Positions 42,107 to 51,654 of a stretch of 64,000 nt of DNA are shown here, in pieces. Location of the stretch: NCBI RefSeq assembly GCF_017592475.1, contig NZ_JAGFNP010000004.1, positions 186,001 through 250,000 of the forward strand. Direction: 5' to 3'. The notes under the pieces were generated by a model. That model ran no database searches and was not told the DNA's origin. It saw nothing but the letters and a program-made list of their open reading frames with translations. Within the stretch, counting starts at the first letter, position 1, and the number at the start of each line of letters is the position of its first letter. This DNA is from Glycomyces niveus. Lineage in GTDB: Bacteria > Actinomycetota > Actinomycetes > Mycobacteriales > Micromonosporaceae. A program made the position numbers and the translations under genes.

Positions 42107-45100
42107 TCAGCCGCAGTTCGCGGCGGCATAGGCGACCGTGGTCTCGGAGGCCGCGTTCGCGGCGTCCGTCGCGGTCACGGTGACTTCGCCCGCCGCGATC
42201 CGCGCGGCGCGGGTGGTGAACGCGGTGGATGCGCTGCCCCCGGCCGCGAGGGACGCGATCGTCTTGTTTCCGTAGGGCGTCGAGATGACGAGGGACACCG
42301 GGCCGCCGCTGTGGTTCGCGACGGTCACCGTCAGCACGACCTTGCCCGCCGCGCAGCGCGAACCGGAGGTCACCGCGACCGCCGGCCCCGGTTCGGGGAC
42401 GGTCTGGGGCGGGACGCTCGAGAGGGTCGGGGTGACGGGCTGGAAGAGTCCGTCCGCGCCGATCTCGAGCCGGTCGATCGTCGTCTCGCGGTGGGTGCCG
42501 TCGCCGCCGGAGAGCGCGAACCGGTGGTAGGCGATGTACCAGTCGTCCGTGCCGGGCACGTTGATGATCGAGCTGTGGCCCGTCCCCTTGATGCCGAGCG
42601 AGGTGTCCTTCTGAAGGATCACGCCGCGGTAGGTCCACGGCCCGTCGAGGCTCGTCGCCGTCGCGTAGCCGACGCGGTAGTTCTCCGATCCGGTGTCGTC
42701 GATGGAGTACGTCAGGTGGTACAGGCCGTCGCGGTAATTGAGGAAGACGCCCTCGCGGAAGTCGGTGAGGCCCGAGATCCGCTTGAAGGTGCCGGCCTTG
42801 ACGGAGACCATGTCGTCGTTGAGCTCGGCGATGACCGGGCCGTTCGAGGGTCCGCCGTTGCCCCACGCGAGGTAGTACTTCCCGGAGACCGGGTCGCGGA
42901 AGGCCGCGGGGTCGATCGCCTGGCCCGAGGTGACGGCCTCGTTGTTGAGGATCATCGCCTGCGGCTGCGCCGTGAACGGGCCTTCGGGGCTGTCGGCGAC
43001 CGCGACGCCGATCGTCTTGCGGTTCAAGGCGGTGTTGTGGCCGCTGAAGTAGAAGTAGTACTTACCGTCCCGCTCGATGATCGTCGGCGCCCACGCGTTG
43101 CCGCTCGCCCAGGGGACGTCGCCGTTCGCGCCGTCCAGGGTGAGGATGGGCTCTTCGGAGCGGGTCCAGTCGACGAGGTCCTTCGAGGACCAGACGTAGA
43201 AGTCCTTGCCGCCCCAGCCGGGGTAGCCGTCGGTGGTCGCGTAGAGGTAGTAGGTGTCGCCGAAGACGGCGATGTTCGGGTCGGCGTAGAGGCCGGGCAG
43301 GACGGGGCTGTTCACGACCTGGGCCGAGAACGTCCACGTCGTGGTCTGGCCGCCGTAGGTCACCGTGTACTCGACGGGCGCGGAGAGATCCACTGTGGAA
43401 CCTGATGCGGGCGAGGCGACGGCGCCGGCTGCGGTGGTGAACGTCGGCCGCAGCGCCGAGACGTCGGTGCCCGGCACGACGGGGAGGACGACCGTGCGGG
43501 CCTCCGCGTCGATGAGCGGCGCGGTCGCCAGCGCCGCGGGGTCGCCGAGCGACACGTCGGTGACCGCGCCGGTGGCGCCCGCCGCGGCGAGGACTTCGGC
43601 GGGGGTCAACGCGCGGTCGTAGACCGCGAAGGACTTGAACTTGCCTTTGAAGCGGGAGTCCTGTTCGTAGAGCGAGCGGCCGAGGTAGTTGGCCCAGGTC
43701 TCGCCGCCGGAGATGTCGCCGGGGTCGATCGTCACGTCGTCCTTGGTGGAGACGAGGATGCCGTCGAGGTAGAGGCGGGCCGTGTCGCCTTGAAGCGTGT
43801 AGGTCAGGTGCGCCCAGCGTCCGCGCGGCAGCGCCGAGCCCGAGCTGACCGTCTGCTCCGAGGTGTACGCGCCGGCGGTGATGCTGGTGCGGTACGAGCC
43901 GTTGCCGGTGGTGAAGAGGTACCCGCGGCCGGCGCCGGCGGCGTCGGTGTTGCCGAGCCCCCAGATGAAGTAGCTGCCGGACTGGTTCTGGTCGACCCAG
44001 ACGTCGGCGTCGACCGAGATGTCGGTGAGGCCGCCCATGAGGTCGTCGGGCAGGTCGACGTAGTCGTCGGTGCCGTCGAACGTCAGGGCTCCGTCGGCCC
44101 AGGTCGCGCCGTTGATCTTCGCGTGGCGTCCGTTGCCGGACACGTCGGTGAGGGTGGTCCCGGAGCCGTCGGCGAAGTCGTAGCGGACGACCTCGCCGTC
44201 CTCGTTGGAGGAGATCGGCGCGCGGCCCTCGTACAGGCCCGCCAGTTCGGCGGCCGTCACGGGGATGACCGTGCCGTGGCGCGGGCTGGCCGGGAGGTCG
44301 TAGTCGGAGGCGACCTTCCAGCCGCCCGTGGCGATGTCGTCGGTGGTGAGCGGGATGTAGCCGCGCCCGCCGTACTCGTCGACGAAGAGGTAGTGCTTGC
44401 CGCCGCCGTTGACGTCGCCGGGGTTGGACTGGAAGATCGAGGGTCCTTCGACCGCGCTCGTGCCGGCGTCGCGGCCGATGCAGGAGTCGATCATGGTCCA
44501 CTCGGTGAGCGGGGCGCGCAGGGAGGTCGAGGACTCCTGGATGATGTCGGAGCATCCGGTCGTGCCGGCGCCCTCGTCCTTGGTGAAGCGGTAGTAGACG
44601 CCGTCGTGCAGCGTGACCGTGGAGTCGATGCGCGACTTGCCGTCCTGCCAGATCTGCGGCTCGCTGAAGGTGACGAAGTCGCGGGTGGTCGCGTACAGCA
44701 TGCGGTTGTAGGTGTTGCCGGTGTGCCCCGGGTCGTTCGCCGCGTAGAGCTTCGAGGCCCAGAACACGACGTACGCGCCGAGCCCCTCGTCGTAGTACGC
44801 CTCAGGTGCCCACGTGTTGCCCGCCGTCTCGGGCGAGACGAGCACGTGCCGCTGCGCCGACCAGTTCACGAGGTCGTGCGACTCCCACACTTCGAGGTAC
44901 CGGCTGCCCTGGCGCTGGGAGGTGTCCCATGAAGTGCCGGAGCCGATCGAGAGGTCGGTCGCGATGAGGTAGAACTTGTCGCCCTCGGGCGAGCGGATGA
45001 TGAAGGGGTCGCGCAGGCCCTGCTCGCCGTATTGCGAGGACAGGACGGGGAGCCCGCCGTTGAGTTCGTTCCAGGCGAGCGCGTTGTTCCCCTCGCTCGC

Positions 45101-46450
45101 GGCGAAGTGGATGTTCTCGCCCGCGACGCTGTTCCCGGTGAAGTACGCGAACGCGTAGCCCTCGTACTCCTCCTGCTCGTGCGCGGCGCGCACGGTGACC
45201 GGGAACTCGCGGGTCAGCCCGCCCGCGGTCGCGGTCAGAACGACGTCCTGGTCGGTGGCGCCGCGCGTGACGACGCCCGGCGCGATCTCGCCTTCGGCCG
45301 CGGTGGACACGACGCCGGTGGGCGAGGCGGTCCAGGTGATCGCACTCCCGTGTACGGGACCGGTCTCGGGAAGCGTGATGTTGCCCCGGATGTCGTCGGC
45401 GTTCGGGATGGTGATGGCATCGAGGTCTGCTCGGAGATCGGCTTCACCCGTCGCGGGCACCGTGGCGGTGAAGTCGCGCGTCGCCGTCGAGGAGCCCTTG
45501 GTGGCCGTCGCGGTGAGCGTGACCTGGGCCGTGCCGCTCGCGGGTCGTGTCACGCGGCCCGTGCTGGAGATGACGGCGGCGTCGCTGGTGGCCCAGGTGG
45601 TCTGGGAGCCGTTCGACCCCGCCGTCGGCAGCGCGAGGTCGGACGTCACGTTCGAGAGGTCGCCGAGGGAGAGTGCCGCGACGTCGCGCTGCACCTTCGT
45701 CTCGTCGGAGGGATGGAGCGCCGCGACCTCGGACGCCGAGAGCGCCACGTCGTAGACGCGGAAGTCGCGGACGCTGCCGGCGAGGTGCTTGTCGGCGGCG
45801 TAGTTCGAGCGGCCGATGTAGTTCGCGGTGGTCGTGCCGCCGCCGATCTGCGCGGGGGTGACGGTGACGCCGGTCTTCTGGGCGACCTGGACGCCGTCGA
45901 GGTAGAGGGTCGCGGTGTCGGTGGCGTCGTCGAGCGTGTAGGTGATGGTCTTCCACACGCCGCGTGCGAGGTTCGCGCCGCTGGTGGTGTTCTGCTCCCC
46001 CGACCAGTTGCCGGTGGTGATGGCGGTGCGGTAGGCGTTGCCGGTCGAGAACAGGTACCCGGTGCCGGAGTTGGAGGTCGCGGGGTTGCCGAGGCCGTAG
46101 ATGAAGTACGGCGTGCCCTGCTCGGCGCGCACGAGCACTTCGGTGCTCACGGTGATCGAGGCGAGTCCGGCGATGAGGTTGTTCGGCAGCTTGACGTGGT
46201 CGTCGGCGCCGTCGAGGCGGAGGCCTTCGCCGCCGGTGAGCGTCGCGCCCCCGACGATCTGGGCGTCGCGGCCGTGGCCGGAGCTGTCGGCGGCGACGGT
46301 GCCGGTCGTTTCATTGAGGGCGTAGTGCGCGACGAGATGGTCTTCGGGCGCGGCCTGGACCGGGCTGGCCCCGGCCAGTGCGACGGCGGCGGCCGTCGCT
46401 GCAATGAGGACGCGGCGAGCTGGGCGGCTCGCGCGGGTCAGGGCGACCAT
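42107..46450 (-). CDS. multidomain secreted protein with two GH43 and two LamG domains
   Basis: This 1447-residue exported protein has the following order: signal peptide (1-34); LamG/concanavalin-like domain (about 35-250); two bacterial Ig-like domains (about 252-420); GH43 domain 1 (about 427-735), close to the enzymes at 38653 and 46572; LamG domain 2 (about 745-935); a linker beta domain (about 940-1040); GH43 domain 2 of another subfamily (about 1047-1350, LPGLYADPNIAVFGDTYYLY, then GNAWAPTIIERDGKYYFYFS and IDPAAFRDPVSGKYYLAWG); and a C-terminal beta domain (about 1360-1447) ending in ANCG. The last domain recurs at the end of the 46572 protein. GAAGGAG lies 5 nt before ATG, with an operator 33 bp upstream. 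Confidence 0.9.
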   Translation of the reverse strand: MVALTRASRPARRVLIAATAAAVALAGASPVQAAPEDHLVAHYALNETTGTVAADSSGHGRDAQIVGGATLTGGEGLRLDGADDHVKLPNNLIAGLASITVSTEVLVRAEQGTPYFIYGLGNPATSNSGTGYLFSTGNAYRTAITTGNWSGEQNTTSGANLARGVWKTITYTLDDATDTATLYLDGVQVAQKTGVTVTPAQIGGGTTTANYIGRSNYAADKHLAGSVRDFRVYDVALSASEVAALHPSDETKVQRDVAALSLGDLSNVTSDLALPTAGSNGSQTTWATSDAAVISSTGRVTRPASGTAQVTLTATATKGSSTATRDFTATVPATGEADLRADLDAITIPNADDIRGNITLPETGPVHGSAITWTASPTGVVSTAAEGEIAPGVVTRGATDQDVVLTATAGGLTREFPVTVRAAHEQEEYEGYAFAYFTGNSVAGENIHFAASEGNNALAWNELNGGLPVLSSQYGEQGLRDPFIIRSPEGDKFYLIATDLSIGSGTSWDTSQRQGSRYLEVWESHDLVNWSAQRHVLVSPETAGNTWAPEAYYDEGLGAYVVFWASKLYAANDPGHTGNTYNRMLYATTRDFVTFSEPQIWQDGKSRIDSTVTLHDGVYYRFTKDEGAGTTGCSDIIQESSTSLRAPLTEWTMIDSCIGRDAGTSAVEGPSIFQSNPGDVNGGGKHYLFVDEYGGRGYIPLTTDDIATGGWKVASDYDLPASPRHGTVIPVTAAELAGLYEGRAPISSNEDGEVVRYDFADGSGTTLTDVSGNGRHAKINGATWADGALTFDGTDDYVDLPDDLMGGLTDISVDADVWVDQNQSGSYFIWGLGNTDAAGAGRGYLFTTGNGSYRTSITAGAYTSEQTVSSGSALPRGRWAHLTYTLQGDTARLYLDGILVSTKDDVTIDPGDISGGETWANYLGRSLYEQDSRFKGKFKSFAVYDRALTPAEVLAAAGATGAVTDVSLGDPAALATAPLIDAEARTVVLPVVPGTDVSALRPTFTTAAGAVASPASGSTVDLSAPVEYTVTYGGQTTTWTFSAQVVNSPVLPGLYADPNIAVFGDTYYLYATTDGYPGWGGKDFYVWSSKDLVDWTRSEEPILTLDGANGDVPWASGNAWAPTIIERDGKYYFYFSGHNTALNRKTIGVAVADSPEGPFTAQPQAMILNNEAVTSGQAIDPAAFRDPVSGKYYLAWGNGGPSNGPVIAELNDDMVSVKAGTFKRISGLTDFREGVFLNYRDGLYHLTYSIDDTGSENYRVGYATATSLDGPWTYRGVILQKDTSLGIKGTGHSSIINVPGTDDWYIAYHRFALSGGDGTHRETTIDRLEIGADGLFQPVTPTLSSVPPQTVPEPGPAVAVTSGSRCAAGKVVLTVTVANHSGGPVSLVISTPYGNKTIASLAAGGSASTAFTTRAARIAAGEVTVTATDAANAASETTVAYAAANCG

Positions 46451-46482
46451 GCGCTCTCCTTCGAGGGGACGGGCAACAACTT

Positions 46483-46496
46483 TGTTACCGGTATCA
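46483..46496. promoter_or_regulatory. LacI operator, large GH43 gene (site B)
   Basis: TGTTACCGGTATCA is the exact reverse complement of site A1. Flanking bases extend the identity to 18 bp. It lies 33 bp upstream of the 46450 start, overlapping the likely promoter. Confidence 0.8.
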
Positions 46497-46533
46497 GATA
46501 GTAGCGGGGGTGACCCTCCGTGGCAAGAGGGGT

Positions 46534-46566
46534 ACGGCTCGGCCTCCTGGGAGGAGGCCGAGCCGT
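46534..46566 (-). terminator. terminator at the end of the importer-GH43 operon
   Basis: ACGGCTCGGCCTCCT-GGG-AGGAGGCCGAGCCGT is a perfect 15-bp stem with a 3-nt loop, 5 bp past the 46572 stop. It divides this operon from the next promoter, which carries operator B. Confidence 0.85.
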
Positions 46567-46571
46567 AGGGC

Positions 46572-49457
46572 TCAGCCGCAGTCTGCGGCGGCGTACGCGG
46601 CGGTGACGGTGGACCCGTCGGCGGTCGCGGTGACCTGCCCGGCGGGGACGGCGGCCTGCCGCGTGCTGAACGCGACCGAGGCGGCCGCGCCCGGTTGCAG
46701 TGCGGTGATCGCCTTGTCGCCGTATGAGGACGAGAGCGCGATGTCGAGCGCGGTGTCCCCCTCGTTCACGGCCCGCACGACCAGCGTCGCCTTGCCGGCG
46801 AGGCACCTGGTCGAGACGGTCACCGCGATCGGGGCGGTGACGGTGACCGTGGCGGTCACCGTGACGCGCGAGTCGTCCTGCGCCACACCGGAGACGGTGA
46901 AGCTGCCCGGCCGGGCGTACAGGGCGGGGTCGATCGCTTCCCAGTCGACCGCGACGTCCTCTTGGGATCCGTCGGCTTTGCGGAGGTGCGCGCCGGGCAG
47001 GACGGGCGCGGTGCCGGACTCGGTCGTCACGCTGATCGGGTCGGCGGCCGCGACCGCGATGTCGGGCGCGAAGGCCGCGAGGACGGCCTCGTACTCGGCG
47101 CGGGTGACCGGGATGACGGTGCCGTGGCGGGGTTTGCCGCCGTCGGCGTTCTGCGGCAGGTTCTCGCGGAGCGTCGCCCCGACCGGCTCCCAGGCGTTCC
47201 CGTCGGCGATGTTCTCCGTCGCGAATGGAATGTAGTAGTTCGGGCCCGCGTGGTAGGAGGGCTGGTCGATGAAGAGGTACCACTCGTAGCCGTTGACGTC
47301 GCCCTGGTTGGCGGGGAAGACGCTCGGGCCCTCGCCCTGCGTGAACGTCCCGCCGGGCTCGCCGTTCGGTAGGCCGGTGGCGACCCGGTCCTTGACGAGG
47401 GTCCACTCGTCGGCGGGGCCGGTCGCGCCGGGGAGGGCGCCGGCGACCGTGTCGAGCAGGTCGTCGGAGCGCTCCTGGCGGATCGTCATGGACGCCTCGT
47501 CCTTGATGAACCGGTAGTACGTGTCGTCGACCTGCGCGATGGTCGCGTCGATGGTGCCGCGGCCGGTGCCGCGCTTGACGTCGACCCACGGCTTGGCCTC
47601 AGAGAAGTGGACGAAGTCGTCGGTCGTCGCGTACATCATCCGGTTGTAGGTCACGGCCGTGCGCGCCGCGGGATCGGTGGTGTCGTACAGGTTCGAGGCC
47701 CAGTACACGACGTACGTGTCGAGCTCCTCGTCCCAGAACGCCTCGGGCGCCCAGGTGTTGCCCGCGTAGTCGCTGGAGACCTTCACGTGGCGCTGCGCCG
47801 ACCAGTTGACCAGGTCGTTCGACTCCCACACTTCGATGTAGAGGGAGCCGGTGCGCTGCGCCGCGTCGAAGCCGCCCGCGAGGCCGGCCACTTTGAGGTC
47901 GGTCGCGAGCATGTAGAACCTGTCGCCTTCGGCCGAGCGGAGGATGAACGGGTCGCGCAGGCCCTGCGTGCCCTGGTCGGAGGTGAAGAGCGGCTGCCCG
48001 TCGTTGAGCGTGTTCCAGCTCAGGGCGTCGTTGCCGCGCGAGGCCGCGAGGCTGACGCGCTCGGCGCCGTCGCCCTCGCCGGTGAAGAACGCCCACACGT
48101 AGGCCTCCTCCTCGGCGGCCGCGGCCAGGGGCTGGACGACGAGGGTGAAGTCCTTGGCGCGCACGGCGTCACCGACGCGCGCGGTCGCGGTCGCGACGAC
48201 CTCCACAGGGGCTTCGCCCGCGGCGGGGCGTTCGACGACGATCGTCTGCGTGCCCGACGCGGCGCCTGCGCGCAGGGAGGCCGGTGCCCCGGCGGGGAGG
48301 GTCCACTCGATCACGGCGCCTTCGGCGCCGCTGGTCGGCACGGACACGTTGGTGCGCACGTCAGCCGCGTTCGCGATGCTGATCGCGTCGAGGTCGGCCT
48401 GCGCCTTCGCGTCGTCGGTGAGGTCTTCGGGGACGATCACCGTGTAGGAGACCGTCCGCGTCGCGCCCGCGGCCGTGAAGGTGGCGGTGAGGGTGACGAC
48501 CGCATCGCCCGAACCGGGCGCAGGGCGATGGACGGCGGCGGCGCCGCCGTCGACCGTAATCGCGGCATCGTCTGAGGCCCAGGTGATCTGAGCGCCGTAC
48601 GCGGTGGTCGGCAAGGCGAAGTCGGCGTCGGCCGTGCCGCCCACGGCGACCGAGGCGACGGCGCGGTCGAGCGCGCCTTCGGCGTACAGCGCCTGCGCGT
48701 CGGCGTCGCTGAGCGCCGAGCCGTACACCGCGAGGTCGTCGAAGTCGCCGGCGAAGTACGCGTCCCGGTAGGTCGAGCGGCCGAGGTAGGCGACGAGGTC
48801 GCCGAAGCTCGCGAGGTCGCGCGCGATGGCGTGCTCAGTCGTCTTGACGCCGTTGACGTACAAGGTGAGCTTGTCGTTCGTGCCGTCGATGACCGTGGTG
48901 TACAGCGCCATGCCGGCGGGCGTCCGCACACCGGCCGTGGGCGTGCCCGTCGCGCCCGCGCCGACCTCGGTGCCCCACGGGGCCGAGGCGTCCACAGTGT
49001 TGGTGACGACCGACTTCACGTAGCCGCTCAGGTTGGAGGGGTTGAGCAGCCAGTAGCCGCTGGAGAAGGAGGCTCCCGAGGCGACGGGCGCGCCGACGAA
49101 CGCGGCGGCGACGTTGCCCGCGCCGGAGCGGTCGGACACCCACATCGAGACGGTGGCATCGGTCAGGCCCTCGAGGTCGTCCGTCGGGATCTCCACGTAC
49201 GCGGCCGAACCGGAGGCGGAACCGCCGGGGAGCGAGAGCACGCCGTCCGCGAAGGAAGCGCCCGACTGGCGCAGCACGCCGTCGTTGCCGTTGCCCGAGT
49301 CGTCCGCGATCGTGACGCCGTCGGCCGGCGCCTCATCGAACGAGTAGTGCAGGAGGGGGGCCGGTGCGGCGGCCGCGGCCGGGGAGGCCGTGACGACCGC
49401 GCCCAGCGCGAGGGCGGCGGCGACGCCGAGCGCCGCGGGCCGGAGGAAGGAATGCAT
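46572..49457 (-). CDS. secreted GH43 enzyme with LamG and Ig-like domains
   Basis: This 961-residue exported enzyme starts at ATG 49457 (AGAGAGG, 7-nt spacing); the frame continues to 50270 only as a shadow of the permease gene. It has a signal peptide (1-32, cut near AAAA), a LamG-like domain (about 35-240), two Ig-like domains (about 245-450), a GH43 domain (about 452-795, with YVWAFFTGEGDGAERVSLAA, GLRDPFILRSAEGDRFYMLA and NTWAPEAFWDEELDTYVVYW), a further Ig-like domain (about 800-870) and a C-terminal beta domain (873-961) ending in AADCG. It lies 95 bp after the yjfF-like gene, so it is the last gene of the importer operon. Arabinofuranosidase activity is inferred. Confidence 0.88.
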   Translation of the reverse strand: MHSFLRPAALGVAAALALGAVVTASPAAAAAPAPLLHYSFDEAPADGVTIADDSGNGNDGVLRQSGASFADGVLSLPGGSASGSAAYVEIPTDDLEGLTDATVSMWVSDRSGAGNVAAAFVGAPVASGASFSSGYWLLNPSNLSGYVKSVVTNTVDASAPWGTEVGAGATGTPTAGVRTPAGMALYTTVIDGTNDKLTLYVNGVKTTEHAIARDLASFGDLVAYLGRSTYRDAYFAGDFDDLAVYGSALSDADAQALYAEGALDRAVASVAVGGTADADFALPTTAYGAQITWASDDAAITVDGGAAAVHRPAPGSGDAVVTLTATFTAAGATRTVSYTVIVPEDLTDDAKAQADLDAISIANAADVRTNVSVPTSGAEGAVIEWTLPAGAPASLRAGAASGTQTIVVERPAAGEAPVEVVATATARVGDAVRAKDFTLVVQPLAAAAEEEAYVWAFFTGEGDGAERVSLAASRGNDALSWNTLNDGQPLFTSDQGTQGLRDPFILRSAEGDRFYMLATDLKVAGLAGGFDAAQRTGSLYIEVWESNDLVNWSAQRHVKVSSDYAGNTWAPEAFWDEELDTYVVYWASNLYDTTDPAARTAVTYNRMMYATTDDFVHFSEAKPWVDVKRGTGRGTIDATIAQVDDTYYRFIKDEASMTIRQERSDDLLDTVAGALPGATGPADEWTLVKDRVATGLPNGEPGGTFTQGEGPSVFPANQGDVNGYEWYLFIDQPSYHAGPNYYIPFATENIADGNAWEPVGATLRENLPQNADGGKPRHGTVIPVTRAEYEAVLAAFAPDIAVAAADPISVTTESGTAPVLPGAHLRKADGSQEDVAVDWEAIDPALYARPGSFTVSGVAQDDSRVTVTATVTVTAPIAVTVSTRCLAGKATLVVRAVNEGDTALDIALSSSYGDKAITALQPGAAASVAFSTRQAAVPAGQVTATADGSTVTAAYAAADCG

Positions 49458-49509
49458 GAGGGAACCTCTCTCGTCATTGAGAAGGGAAGGTGCGGTAGGG
49501 ATTCCGGCG

Positions 49510-49529
49510 CGCCGCCGAGATGGGCGGCG
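49510..49529 (-). other. hairpin between importer and GH43 gene
   Basis: CGCCGCC-GAGATG-GGCGGCG is a 7-bp stem in the 95-bp gap between the yjfF-like gene and the 46572 gene. It is too weak to be sure of termination and may only attenuate. Confidence 0.35.
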
Positions 49530-49552
49530 GCACGCCGGGTCGGACGGTGTCG

Positions 49553-50590
49553 CTACTCGCGCCGCCGGGCGAGCACGGCGCGCTGCAGCAGGACGAACAC
49601 GAGGAGGATGCCCCCGGTGATGATGGTCGTCGCCTCCGGCGGGATGCCGCCGTCGCGCGTGATGAGGACGTTCATGAGGCCGAGCACGAGCGCGCCGACC
49701 ACCGAGCCGAGCACGAAGCCCGCCCCGCCGGTCAGGAGCGTGCCGCCGATGACCGTGGCCGCGATCGCGTCCAGCTCCCAGCCGATGCCCGTGATGTTCT
49801 GGGCGCTGCCCAGCCGCGCCGTGTAGACGACGGCCGCCAGGCCCGCGAGCGAGCCGCTGATGATGTAGACGCTCATCTTGGTCTTGGCCACCGGCAGGCC
49901 CATGAGCGCCGCCGACTGCTCGGACCCGCCGATGGCGTACACCGTGCGGCCCGTGCGGGTGCGGTGGAGCATGAAGAACGCCGCCGCGACCACCGCGGCC
50001 GCGATGAGCACGCCCGGGGTGAGCACGATGTCGTTGACCTTGGGGCCGTCGTAGATCTTCAGCTGCTCGCCGAGCGAGCGCAGCGGCGAGTCGTCGGGGA
50101 CCCGCTCCGGCTCGGTGCTGAGCATCGACGCCAGGCCGCGCCCGAGGAACATCATCGCCAGCGTCGCGATGAACGGCTGGACGTGGAAGTACTGGATCAG
50201 GATGCCCGAGACCGTGCCGAACGCGGTGCCGATGAGCACCATGAGGAGCATCGCCAGCCACGGGTTCCAACCGGCGTTGATGAGCATGACGCCCGCGACG
50301 CTGCTGATGGCGATGACCGCGCCGACCGAGAGGTCGATGCCGCCGGTGACGATCACGAACGTCAGGCCCACGGCCAGGATGACCAGGTGCGCGTTGTTGA
50401 TGAGCAGGTTCGACAAGGTGTTGAACTGCACGATGCGGCCGTACGCGGCCTCGCCGTAGACGATCATCCCGACGAAGATGACGACCGCCGCCGCCGTGGG
50501 CAGCGTGTCGAGCTGCGGCGTGACGCGCTTGGCGAGCGCGCGGATCCCCGTGGGAGCCGCCTCGGCCGAAGGGCTGGTGAGCGTGCTCAT
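49553..50590 (-). CDS. yjfF: furanose ABC transporter permease, YjfF-like
   Basis: This 345-residue inner-membrane permease of the BPD_transp_2 family has about ten TM segments. Features shared with E. coli YjfF are NLLINNAHLVILAVGLTFVI, TGGIDLSVGAVIA near 83 and ELDAIAATVIGGTLLTGGAG near 265-285. It pairs with the YtfT-like permease encoded just upstream; the start ATG 50590 overlaps that stop (ATGA). Known YtfQRT-YjfF systems import galactofuranose, and the arabinofuranosidases here suggest L-arabinofuranose or another furanose. Confidence 0.93.
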   Translation of the reverse strand: MSTLTSPSAEAAPTGIRALAKRVTPQLDTLPTAAAVVIFVGMIVYGEAAYGRIVQFNTLSNLLINNAHLVILAVGLTFVIVTGGIDLSVGAVIAISSVAGVMLINAGWNPWLAMLLMVLIGTAFGTVSGILIQYFHVQPFIATLAMMFLGRGLASMLSTEPERVPDDSPLRSLGEQLKIYDGPKVNDIVLTPGVLIAAAVVAAAFFMLHRTRTGRTVYAIGGSEQSAALMGLPVAKTKMSVYIISGSLAGLAAVVYTARLGSAQNITGIGWELDAIAATVIGGTLLTGGAGFVLGSVVGALVLGLMNVLITRDGGIPPEATTIITGGILLVFVLLQRAVLARRRE

Positions 50591-51654
50591 GCTGCGACGA
50601 CCTCTCGCTCGGCCGGGCGGGCGGTGCCCGCGGCCCGGCGCTGGCGGAACACGCGCCGCACCCGCTCCGACTGGAGGAGGCAGAGCGCGACGATGACGAT
50701 GGCCTTGAAGGCCGGCGTCGCGGAGGACGAGACGCCGAGGAACACGACGGTCTTGTCGAGCGTCGCGATGAGGATCGCGCCGACGACCGCGCCGGTGATG
50801 TTGAACTTGCCGCCCGCCAGCGAGGTGCCGCCGATGACCACGGCGAGGATCGCGTCGAGTTCGAGCTGGTAGCCGGTGCGCGAGACGTCCACGGTCATGA
50901 CGCTCGCGGTCGCGAACACCCCCGCGAACCCGGCGAGGACGCCGCCGAAGATGTAGACGGTGAACAGGAGCGCGCGGCGGTTGACGCCGGCGAGCCGGGC
51001 CGCCTTGGCGTCCATGCCGATCGCCTCGAGCATGAGGCCGAGCGCGCTGCGCCGCACGAGGAGTCCCACCCCGACTGCCACGAGCAGGGCGAGGAGGAAC
51101 ACGACGGGGAGGCCGAACACGTAGCCGTTGGCGATCCACCGGAACGTCTCGTTCGTCGCGGCCGTGTTCTGCCCGCCCGTGATCACCTTCGCGAGGCCGC
51201 GGCCCGCGAGCATGATGACGAGCGTCGAGATGAACGGCTGCAGGCCGACCACCGAGACGAGCACGCCGTTGACCGCGCCGAGGGCGGCGCTGACGGCGAT
51301 GACGAGGGCGAGGGCCGTGAAGGTCGAGCCTACGGTGTCGGGCGCGTCCTTGAGGAACTCCATCGAGACGGCGCCCGCGACGACCATGACGGACCCGACC
51401 GAGAGGTCGATGCCGCCGGTGGCGACGACCAGGCACATGCCGACGGCGATGAGGATGACCGGCGCCGCGGCCCGCAGGATGTCGATGACGTTGCCGGCGA
51501 GGTTGCCGGAGGGGCCGATCGAGACGGCCAGGTAGCCGGGGTCCTTGACCAGGTTGACGAGGAGCAGCAGCGCGACGGCCACGATGCCCCAGAAGTACTG
51601 GCGGCGGACGAGGCCCTTCAGCGCCTCGACCGGGCCGCGCGCGTTCGCGCTCAT
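50587..51654 (-). CDS. ytfT: furanose ABC transporter permease, YtfT-like
   Basis: This 355-residue permease is closest to YtfT. Shared features are NVIDILRAAAPVILIAVGMC, VATGGIDLSVGSVMVVAGAV near 70, LQPFISTLVIMLAGRGLAKV near 135, and LELDAILAVVIGGTSLAGGK near 273. A short basic tail (EREVVAA) ends it. It overlaps the ATPase stop (ATGA) upstream and the YjfF-like start downstream, so three genes are translationally coupled. It forms the membrane channel with its partner as a heterodimer. Confidence 0.93.
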   Translation of the reverse strand: MSANARGPVEALKGLVRRQYFWGIVAVALLLLVNLVKDPGYLAVSIGPSGNLAGNVIDILRAAAPVILIAVGMCLVVATGGIDLSVGSVMVVAGAVSMEFLKDAPDTVGSTFTALALVIAVSAALGAVNGVLVSVVGLQPFISTLVIMLAGRGLAKVITGGQNTAATNETFRWIANGYVFGLPVVFLLALLVAVGVGLLVRRSALGLMLEAIGMDAKAARLAGVNRRALLFTVYIFGGVLAGFAGVFATASVMTVDVSRTGYQLELDAILAVVIGGTSLAGGKFNITGAVVGAILIATLDKTVVFLGVSSSATPAFKAIVIVALCLLQSERVRRVFRQRRAAGTARPAEREVVAA

